DNA of 23,926 bases. Source: CAYZHV01 sp046541355 (GTDB lineage Bacteria > Spirochaetota > Spirochaetia > DSM-27196 > Alkalispirochaetaceae). Of the stretch, positions 1 through 7,800 are shown in pieces. The DNA lies in assembly GCA_046541355.1 (NCBI GenBank), contig JBKHDM010000045.1, forward strand, positions 1 through 23,926, written 5' to 3'. The notes beneath the pieces were generated by a model. It did no database searches. It had not been told where the DNA came from and worked only from the letters and a program-made list of their open reading frames with translations. Within the stretch, counting starts at the first letter, position 1. Every line of letters starts with the position of its first letter. The translations under genes and the position numbers were made by a program.

Positions 1-1117
1 CCTCGGCGTTGCCTCGATAGTGGCCCCGGCGGGGGATGCCTGCCTGCGCCGACGGGATCTGCTCCCACCCTCTCAGATCCCGGTCGCCCCCTGGGGAGAG
101 TCGCCGACGTTCCCAGGAGTGGAGAAAGGAACGGATAATCTCCACGGTCCGATGGTGAATCTCCTGGAGATTGCGAAAGCGAGCCTCCTGTTTCGCCGGG
201 TGAATATTGAAATCCACCAGCGCCGGGTCGACCTCCACGATGAGCACGGCGTAGGGGTAGAGCCCTCCGTGCATGGTGTCGGTAAAGGCGTAGTCCACCG
301 CCTGGAGGAGGGCGTACTCCCTCAGGCGCCTGCCGTTTACAAAGGTGTAGATCTGCTTGCGGTCCCGGCGCACCTGGGAGGGGTCTGCGGCGAGGACGGT
401 AAGCGAGAACCCCTCTCCGCTTCCTTCGAGGCGGTGGATCGACTGTGGCGCTACCTTATCGCCGAAAAGCGCCCCTGCCCGCTCCTCGAGGGAGCCTGCA
501 GGGAGGAGGAGCTGTTCCTTTCCGTCGGCGATCAGACGAAACCGTATCTCCGGCTGGGGGAGCGCCTTTTCGAGAATGACCTTTCGTATCTGCTGCGCCT
601 CGCTTCTCGGGGTCTTGAGAAACCGCTTTCGTCCCGGAAGGTTGTAGAAGAGTCCATCCACCGCCACCGTTGTCCCCGGGCTTGTGGCGGCAGGTTCGAG
701 AGCTTCAAGGCGGTTATTTGAGACGAGGAGGCGGTGACCCGCCTCGGCGCCCGCCTGCCGGGAGCGTATCTCCAGGCGAGAGACGGCGGCGACACTCGAG
801 AGCGCCTCTCCCCTGAATCCGAGGGTGCGGCAGTGGGTGAGATCCTCGGCTCGACTGATTTTTGAAGTTGCGTGGGGCTTCCAGCAGAGCTCGAGGTCAT
901 CCCGGCTCATCCCCGCCCCGTCGTCATCCACCCGGATCGACTCGAGGCCCCCTGAGCGGATCTCCACGGTGACCGACGCGGCCCCGGCGTCAATCGAGTT
1001 GTCAAGGAGCTCTCTGACCACCGACGCTGGGCGCTCGATCACCTCGCCCGCGGCGATGCGTCGCGCCACCGACTCCGGGAGAACAGCGACGGGCCCCGTG
1101 TTTACTGAGCGCTCCAT
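1..1117 (-). CDS. mutL: DNA mismatch repair protein MutL (C-terminal part cut off by window edge)
   Basis: This is the N-terminal 372 residues of MutL, the ATPase that links MutS mismatch recognition to the downstream excision steps. The GHKL ATPase core is plain: the IAAGEVIERPASVV block at residues 21-34, the catalytic Glu at 36 and the Mg-binding Asn at 40 (in RELLDNSIDAGA), the DDDGAGM ATP-lid motif at 64-70, HATSKI at 82-87 and GFRGEAL at 100-106. The transducer-domain VNGR motif follows near residue 260, and an FNIHPAK motif comes later. Family members are usually 550-700 residues, so the linker and C-terminal dimerisation/endonuclease domain lie outside the window. The ATG at 1117 sits 6 bases after the stop of the FecR-barrel gene, with no strong Shine-Dalgarno, which suggests translational coupling to it. 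The family call is secure. Confidence 0.96.
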   Translation of the reverse strand, partial: MERSVNTGPVAVLPESVARRIAAGEVIERPASVVRELLDNSIDAGAASVTVEIRSGGLESIRVDDDGAGMSRDDLELCWKPHATSKISRAEDLTHCRTLGFRGEALSSVAAVSRLEIRSRQAGAEAGHRLLVSNNRLEALEPAATSPGTTVAVDGLFYNLPGRKRFLKTPRSEAQQIRKVILEKALPQPEIRFRLIADGKEQLLLPAGSLEERAGALFGDKVAPQSIHRLEGSGEGFSLTVLAADPSQVRRDRKQIYTFVNGRRLREYALLQAVDYAFTDTMHGGLYPYAVLIVEVDPALVDFNIHPAKQEARFRNLQEIHHRTVEIIRSFLHSWERRRLSPGGDRDLRGWEQIPSAQAGIPRRGHYRGNAE

Positions 1118-1123
1118 GGATTG

Positions 1124-3322
1124 TTAAAACCCGATCTCGGTCTGGATCACCACTGTCGGAGCGATCTTCGGCGTTCCGTCCTCCTCGTAGACGATATTGC
1201 CGTCCGCGTCCCTGCTCACGGTGGTGTAGACCGAGGTAATCAGGTCGAGATTCGGCGCCACCGGATAGGTCAGGGAGGCTGAGGCGACGCTGTTCTGGTC
1301 AAAGAGGGTCGCGTCGGAGAACTCCCCCTCTCCGAGGAGGGTCGGGACAAAAAAGGTCCGCCGGTAGCCGAAGGAGGCTGATATTCCCAGAGGGAGCAGT
1401 CCCTCCCGGATCGTGGCGGTGAGGTTGAGCTCGTCCTCGTCCGAGGGTTGCCAGGAACCGCCGCTGGTGACCTCCCAGGGCCAGAAGTAGCCGGCCTCGA
1501 AGCGGATCAGGTCAAGCAGGTCCGCCCCCGCCTCGCCATAGATACCCATTGTCGTAACGTCGAACTCCTCGGCATCCGGGTTCTGCAGGTAGCCGATCGT
1601 CTCGGCGGCGTAGGTGCCCCGGAGCCGGTCGTAATTGGGGCCGTAGAATCCGTGGCGGAAGGTGCCGTCGAAGCGGCGGTATTCGAGGCGATAATCGACC
1701 ATGCCCAGGCGTCCGAGGAGCCCTGAGGCGAGGCCGAAGTTCTTCAGCTCGCTCGAGTCGAGATCCACAAGGGCGTCAAACTTTATCCCCGTGCCGACCC
1801 CGGCAGCCTCGTTTCGGACGTAGGGGATGAGGCCTCCGACGTCGCCGAAGATAATGATCGAAAAGATATCCCGCTCAAGTATGGGAACTTCCACGTCCAT
1901 CGCGACGTTTAGAAAGAGGAGATCGGTCTGTCGCACCTCCTGGTTGAAGGTGAGGGGGTTTCCCTCCTCATCCGCCCCTGGAAGCTCTCCGGTCGGGTCA
2001 ACGTCGGTAACGAGGCTCAACCCGACCGCCGCCTCGCTGAGGGGTCGTGCCGGTCGGAAGTAGAGGCGCCCGCCGTAAATCCCTGGTGCGGCGAGGTCGT
2101 TTACAACGCTCTCGAACCCCCATCCGCCCAGGTCGATGCCGAGGTTGAAGCCGATCCGGCGGACCGAGGGAAAGTCGAGGTCGTTGGCGTACTTATACAT
2201 GAGCAGCCCGTGACCGAGGGTTATGGAGGGGATGTTTCCTACTTTGAAGAAGAAGGCGTCCCGCTGCTCGCCGTACTCGAGGTAGCGCACCTTGAGCAGA
2301 ACGTCCCGGCCGAGGTCCGAGGCGGCCTCGAGGGGATCATCCCCCCAATCCTTGTCGCTGCCGAAACTCCACTCGTTGTTGCCGTCGGGGCGGTACCACT
2401 CCCACGGGTCAAAGAGGTTCTCCTGATACACTACCGGGAGGTAGAGCCCGAGTCGCAGTCTGCCGAACTCTACCGCCGGCTGAAACACGGCCTGGGCGTA
2501 GGTTTCGCTGTTGAGGGTGATCGATCCGATCTGAAGCCCGAGAACCTCACCGAGGTTGGAGAGAAACCGCGAGTCCGCCTCGCCGTCGGCGAGAGCCTCG
2601 CCGGTATCCGGGTCGGCGTCGGAACTCTCAGCTCCCTGCTGATCCTCCTGGTCATCCTCCTGCCCTTCCTCCGGCTCCTCATCCGTTGGGACCTCCCCGG
2701 GATCGAGGGCTTCGAAGGCGAGATCCTCGCTTAGCCGGGCAATCTCCCCGGGAGATAACTCCACCGCCTCGAAGGTTTGCCCCCGGGCATCCGCCTGTTG
2801 CCCCGCTGCGAGGTCGAGACTCTCACCGGTGTCATCCCTGCTGAAGGAGACGAGCCCCTCGAGGACACTCACCGTCTCGGCCGCGCCCTCGACCACGTCG
2901 ACCACAAAGTCCGTGCCCCGGACACCGGCGACGGCGCCGGGGGTCCGGACGGTGTACTCTGAGCCGCGGATCCGGGCGGCCACGCTTCTGAGTCTTCCTC
3001 TGCCGAGGACGACCTCGGTCCGGGAGGCGCCGCCGCGACCCTGGACCGAGCCGAGGGTAAAGACGGTGTTCTCGTCGATCTTCATGATCGTGCCGTTGGG
3101 CTCGAGACGAAGCTCCGCGGTCGTCGACCCAGTCTCGATCCTGTCTCCCGGAGAGAGATCCATGCCGAGAAAAAAGCTTACCTCGAAGTCGTCCTCGTCA
3201 AAGACGGCGATCTCGGTGTCGTCACCGTAGAACTCGAGGACCGCGTAAGGCTCGGCCTGAGCAAAGGCGATGACCGGCAGGAGGAAACTGACTGCTGTTA
3301 CCAGAAGGGTTTTCGTTTTCAT
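1124..3322 (-). CDS. FecR-domain protein fused to an outer-membrane beta-barrel
   Basis: This encodes a 732-residue exported protein. Residues 1-22 are a signal peptide ending AFAQ. Residues 58-190 form a FecR-type domain with the family's hallmark RTPGAVAGVRGTDF at 126-139. A very acidic linker covers about 206-250, and from about 265 to the end there are alternating amphipathic strands ending in IQTEIGF; a C-terminal Phe is typical of beta-barrels inserted by BamA. The barrel half aligns by eye with the upstream 466-residue protein, for example RYLEYGEQRDAFFFKVGN against RYIRYGTKGDPLFALFGS. The ATG at 3322 was chosen because GGGAGAAG lies just upstream and the signal peptide begins there; the frame remains open further upstream, into the preceding gene. 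Classical FecR proteins relay signals to ECF sigma factors, but here there is no sigma factor or membrane-anchor architecture, so the domain may be structural or cell-wall binding (inference). Confidence 0.85.
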   Translation of the reverse strand: MKTKTLLVTAVSFLLPVIAFAQAEPYAVLEFYGDDTEIAVFDEDDFEVSFFLGMDLSPGDRIETGSTTAELRLEPNGTIMKIDENTVFTLGSVQGRGGASRTEVVLGRGRLRSVAARIRGSEYTVRTPGAVAGVRGTDFVVDVVEGAAETVSVLEGLVSFSRDDTGESLDLAAGQQADARGQTFEAVELSPGEIARLSEDLAFEALDPGEVPTDEEPEEGQEDDQEDQQGAESSDADPDTGEALADGEADSRFLSNLGEVLGLQIGSITLNSETYAQAVFQPAVEFGRLRLGLYLPVVYQENLFDPWEWYRPDGNNEWSFGSDKDWGDDPLEAASDLGRDVLLKVRYLEYGEQRDAFFFKVGNIPSITLGHGLLMYKYANDLDFPSVRRIGFNLGIDLGGWGFESVVNDLAAPGIYGGRLYFRPARPLSEAAVGLSLVTDVDPTGELPGADEEGNPLTFNQEVRQTDLLFLNVAMDVEVPILERDIFSIIIFGDVGGLIPYVRNEAAGVGTGIKFDALVDLDSSELKNFGLASGLLGRLGMVDYRLEYRRFDGTFRHGFYGPNYDRLRGTYAAETIGYLQNPDAEEFDVTTMGIYGEAGADLLDLIRFEAGYFWPWEVTSGGSWQPSDEDELNLTATIREGLLPLGISASFGYRRTFFVPTLLGEGEFSDATLFDQNSVASASLTYPVAPNLDLITSVYTTVSRDADGNIVYEEDGTPKIAPTVVIQTEIGF

Positions 3323-3338
3323 ATCTTCTCCCAGCCCT

Positions 3339-4739
3339 TTAATAGAGAGAGATGGTGCTCTGGAGTCCGGAGGTGACCTTCCACTGTTCATCCGGATCGT
3401 AGGGGTCGTAGCGCACATCGTAAGTCAGGGAGATCACCACCGGGGAGGAGGCGTAATTGAGCCGGGCGCCGATTATGGCGTTTTCAGGATCCCAGATATC
3501 CTCGGGCTCCTCGATGACGAGCTTCCGGTAGAAGGCGTCGAAGCTGAAGAAGGGAACAAGCCCCTGGTTTACCCGAAACGCCGCCTCGAGCTCCGGATAG
3601 ACATCCGTGGCGTCGCTGAAGGGGCCGCTCATCCCGATCTGAAAGAACATCAGCTCCTGAAGGATGTTGAGTCCAACCCGGGCGAGCCAGCCGGTGTAGG
3701 ATTCGATCACCGTCTCGTCCGCGTCATAAACCGCGTACCGCTCGATCCGCCGGAGGTCGTAGGCTGAGTCGAAGTACTCCGGGATAAAGTTGTCTCCGAG
3801 GAACCGGATCTGGGCGGTGTAGTCGAGGATGCGAACCGCCCGTCCCCCCGCCCCGACCATACCACCGATCGCCTCGTTCTGGAGGGCGAGGTCGCCGAAA
3901 GCGGAGAGGGAGATGAGGTCCCGCCGCAGGACCGGCTGGGTCAGGTCGAAGCCGTAGGTGATGACGTTGTCCTCTCCCTCGATGGCGGGAAGCCCCGTGG
4001 CGGGGTCCGGGTCGGCGCCCTCGAAGTAGGGGGAGTCCGGGTCCTTCTCCACGTGGTAGGCGGGGTTGGTGTCGAGGGCGACGGTCGCCCCGATTTGCAA
4101 CTCCGGCAGCAGGGGCACGGTCAGGTCAGCCAGGGGGCGGAGAAACAGCCGCGTACCGAACAGATCGAAACTCGCCACGTTGGAGACAAAGGTTTCCGCG
4201 CCGAAGTAGGGAAACCCGACGCCGGCGCCGTCAACGTCGAGCTGAAAGCCGAACTGCCGCCGCTCCGGGAGGAACTGCTCGTTTGAGTAGTTGGACACCA
4301 GAAAGCCGTTTCCGAGGCGAGCGTCGGAGTAGGAGCCGAAAAGGGCAAAGAGCGGGTCGCCCTTCGTGCCGTACCTGATGTAGCGGAACTTCGGCAGATA
4401 GAGCTCGAGGAAGGTGATCTCACCTGTCGGAACCCAGTCCTCCTCGCGCACCTCGAACTGGTCATTATCATCGCCGCCGGTAAACCGGTAGTTGAGGGTG
4501 AGGTCGACGCCAAGGCCGAAAGGGCCGATGCCGAGGTCCGGCAGGAGGGAGAGGGACTGATAGGTGTCGATCTCCCCGGTCTCGGGATCCTCGAAACTCT
4601 GGACACCGATGCCGAGGTCGAGACCGAAGGAGAGATCCGGTCCCTGATCTGGGGCCTCGCCTGCCTCCTCCGACTCCTGGCCGGAGAGGGACGGTGTCAG
4701 CAGCAACAGGGCAAGCGGAACGAGTAGATACCTGCTCAT
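3339..4739 (-). CDS. Outer-membrane beta-barrel protein, paralogue of the FecR-fused barrel
   Basis: This encodes a 466-residue exported protein. Residues 1-20 or so form a signal peptide (MSRYLLVPLALLLLTPSLSG), followed by a short acidic stretch. The rest is alternating hydrophobic/polar strands rich in Tyr, Phe and Gly, ending in STISLY, an aromatic outer-membrane-protein terminus. It has no FecR domain but matches the barrel half of the downstream gene over nearly its whole length, so the two look like a duplication. The start at 4739 is fixed by AAGGAGG eight bases upstream; an open frame reaching 4841 has no such site. Its stop lies 16 bases before the next gene, indicating an operon. 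I recognise no specific function; a porin-like or secretion-accessory role is possible but unproven. Confidence 0.8.
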   Translation of the reverse strand: MSRYLLVPLALLLLTPSLSGQESEEAGEAPDQGPDLSFGLDLGIGVQSFEDPETGEIDTYQSLSLLPDLGIGPFGLGVDLTLNYRFTGGDDNDQFEVREEDWVPTGEITFLELYLPKFRYIRYGTKGDPLFALFGSYSDARLGNGFLVSNYSNEQFLPERRQFGFQLDVDGAGVGFPYFGAETFVSNVASFDLFGTRLFLRPLADLTVPLLPELQIGATVALDTNPAYHVEKDPDSPYFEGADPDPATGLPAIEGEDNVITYGFDLTQPVLRRDLISLSAFGDLALQNEAIGGMVGAGGRAVRILDYTAQIRFLGDNFIPEYFDSAYDLRRIERYAVYDADETVIESYTGWLARVGLNILQELMFFQIGMSGPFSDATDVYPELEAAFRVNQGLVPFFSFDAFYRKLVIEEPEDIWDPENAIIGARLNYASSPVVISLTYDVRYDPYDPDEQWKVTSGLQSTISLY

Positions 4740-4766
4740 CTCGGCATCCTCCTTACTGGTATAGAG

Positions 4767-4796
4767 AGTATAACTCCTTCGAGCCTCGTATCCCAA
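4767..4796 (-). promoter_or_regulatory. Candidate sigma-70-type promoter for the barrel/FecR-barrel/mutL operon
   Basis: On the minus strand, TTGGGA (4791-4796) and TATACT (4767-4772) are separated by 18 bases, 28 bases ahead of the start codon at 4739. The -10 element differs from consensus by one base and the -35 element by two. It lies in the 117-base gap between the giant gene and the 466-residue barrel gene. It was recognised by eye only; spirochaete promoters often deviate from consensus. Confidence 0.4.
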
Positions 4797-4812
4797 CGCG
4801 TTGATCGGTGAG

Positions 4813-4841
4813 AGTATGCCACACCGCCCCGGGATTGTCAT
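4813..4841 (-). promoter_or_regulatory. Second candidate promoter in the same gap
   Basis: On the minus strand, ATGACA (4836-4841) and CATACT (4813-4818) are 17 bases apart. The -35 element matches consensus at five of six positions and the -10 at four of six. It would give a longer leader to the 466-residue barrel gene than the promoter at 4767-4796. It may be a chance match. Confidence 0.25.
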
Positions 4842-4856
4842 GTTGACCAGCCGGCC

Positions 4857-7800
4857 TCAGAACTGGAGGGTACCCTCGACTCCCAGGAGTGCCCCGAGTA
4901 TCTGCTGCCGCTGGTCGCTGCCCTCGCTGAACGGCTCGTTAATCCAGCCGAGGTCGAGGTAGAGGCGAATCTCCCCGGTCTCGGGAATCTCGAGAGCGGA
5001 CTCGTGGCCGAGAACGAAGCGCAGATCCCAGGCGCTTTCGGACTCCCAGACCGCCGAACCCCGGAGGGTGTGGCGGTAGAACGCCTCCTGTTCGGTGATG
5101 AGAGAGTCGAGCCGCCGGATGCCGAGGATCGACCGGGGAATCGTGGTCCAGGTGTAGGATGTCTCGCTTTCCACCGTGTAGCTCGTCTCCTCCGCGATCT
5201 CCGTTGCCAGGAGCTGTCGGTAGTCGAGGGCGCGCTCGGATTCACCGAAGAGGGCGAGCTTCGTCTCGAGACTGTAGCTCTGGCTCACCTCGGAGGCGGT
5301 GATCTCCCGAACAATCGTCGCGTTGAGGGTGTTGCGGATCTCGTCGCTCAGGTAGATGTCAAAGCGCCGGTAGGCGCCCTGGCGGCCGAAGAGGTTTATC
5401 GCCGCGGCGGTTGTCGCGAGGGACCACTCCTGCTCGTCGAGGAGCGACGCCTCCTCCCGCAGGTAGCTCCGGGCGAGGGAGAACTCGAGGTCCGAGGGAG
5501 TGTAGAGATCGGTGATCCGGGAGCCGAAGGGGCGATCAACCACCACTCCCGCCACCGGTCGGTAGCCCGCCTCGACAAAGCGGCGGCTCTCGGCTGCAAA
5601 ACCGCTCTCACCGAGGGGAGTAAAGAGCTCCGCCCCCGGAATCGCCCGGTAGGGGTAGCTCATCTCGACGATTTGATCACCGTAGAGGCTGAGATCCTCT
5701 CTGAAGTCCGGCGTCCGGACATCCGACTCTCCCGCTGTTATCCCTCGCTCGTAGTAGGGCGCGACGCTCCACGCCGGGCCCTCCTCAAAGCTCCCGGTGC
5801 GCTCGGTGGTGAGTCTCACCGCCGCGGAGCTGCGCAGCTCCCGGGAGGGCAACCTCTGGTAATCGCCCCGAGGCTCGAGGCGCAGCTGCCACGGCTGCCG
5901 GGTTAGGGAGAGGGTGAGCTCTCCCTCCCCCCGGCGCTCCTCCTGGAGCCCCTCATCCCAGCGCAAGAGCAGCGGATAGGAGCGTATCCAGGAGGTGGCG
6001 TAGTCTGTCTCCTCGAGGTTGTAGCCGGAAGCGTTCTGGTAGGCCCTGAGCTCCGTGGCGAGTGCCACGGTACGACTCCCGGGAGTCTCGGAGGAGAGGC
6101 TCCACTCCTGCCGCAGCCGCTGTCGCTCAAGCTCCGCTTCGCTTCTGATCTGATGCGAGCCGAGCGCCTCGGAGGAGAGAAGCAGCGAGTTCGAGCGCCC
6201 GAGCAGCGGTATCTGAGCCTCGAAGGAGCGACGAAAGGTGTCCTCGAGGAGGATCGGGCTATCCCCGGCGGGGAGGGCAAGGGCGTGTCCCCCCTCTCCC
6301 GAGACCTCTGAATCGGTGACCGCCGCCGTCGCCTCCCCCTCAACCCGGAGGATTGAAGCGGTGATGCCGGCGCCGGTGGAGGAGACAAAGGTTCCGGCGG
6401 TCCCGACCGTCTGTCCGGCGGCGGAGAACTGTCTGCTTCGAAGGGTCAGCCCCTGGGTGATCTCGAAGTCCCTGAGGAGTACGGTCTCTCCCGCGGTGAG
6501 GATCTCCCCGGGGCGCTGCCAGCTCACCCGGGCGCTTCCGGCGCCGTCGAGCCGAACCTGGGGGTCGGCGAGGTGAATCTCGTCGATGTAGACGGTGCCC
6601 TCCTCGCTTCCGGTAACCTCGACGGTGGTGTATCGCAGTTCCCGCAGGGCGCTGCCCGACCGTTGCGCCCTGCCCGCGGGGACCCCGTTGATCCGGATCT
6701 CCCCGCTGCGGGTGTCCACGGCAACCTCGCTCCATCCGTCGGACAGAGCGCTGCCCGGGGGGGAGCTCATCTCTATCACCGCCGACAGGGAGGCTCCCGG
6801 AGGGGCGCCGGCATCGGCGGTCGGCGGCGCCTCTGAGAGGGTGAGGGTGAGCTCCGGGGCGTCGGGGGTTCCCTCGGCGTCTTCGAGGTAGGCGTAGAAG
6901 ACGAGGGTGCCGTACTCTTCGAGAAACAACGGCGGCGTCGGCCGAAAGGCGCGGGCGTAGCCCCCCGGGGCGAGGTCGCTCCAGGAGAGCTTGAGGACCC
7001 GCTGGACCGCACCGTCCCGCAGAAAAAGCTCCCTGACCCGGCTCTCCCGAGAGCTCAGCGCCTGCTCGCCGGTAAGCGGGTCCGGCCCCTCCCGGACGGA
7101 GACCGAGGCTGCAGGGTCATCACTCTCCCCGAGATACCCGGAGCCGAAGAGCTCCACCGAGGATACCAGGAGCCTGCCCCGGGCGTCGGAGCCGTCCCGC
7201 TCCCGGATAACCACGGATAGAGCGGTGGTCCGCCCCAGGCGGCTGCGCTCCTCTGCGGAGAGCTCCAGGGTTACCTCCTGCCACCGGTCGACGGGCAGGT
7301 CGTCGGAGGAGGTCGCAAGGGGAAGGGAGATGAACTGCTCGGTCGAGCCGCGGTCGAGAAGGCCGTTGCCGTTGACATCCTCGGTGAGGGGGCGACCGTA
7401 GCCTTGTCGAGCGTCTCCGGCGAAGAGGGTGATCCCCCGGGCGGGATCATCGAACGGGTAGAGGGGCTGGACACCTGAGTCGCCGCTGTCCAGTATCCCG
7501 TCGCCGTCGGTGTCCTCCGAGAGGTAACCGAGCTGGAGCCAGACCTCGATGTTCCGGTCAGGGACCTCCCCGTCGACGGTCGGGCGCAGGGAGTAGCTGA
7601 AGGTGACCTCCGGGGTGTTTCGAAGGTCGAGGGTTCCCCCGGGGGCGAGCTTGATCGCCTCCCACTCCCCCCCGGAGAGCTCGAAGTCCGCCACCGCCAC
7701 CCGGCCGGAGATCCCGTCGGAGGCGGCGGAGGCGGTGTAGGGGCCCCGTCTCGAGCCCGCCTGGTAGGGGTAGCTCTTCTCCGGGGAGAGGGAAGCGTCG

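Noticed and set aside
5004..5906. A 300-residue open frame on the plus strand inside the giant barrel gene
   Set aside because: It has no motif and no ribosome site, and is opposite a long coherent beta-rich protein. It is treated as a shadow frame.
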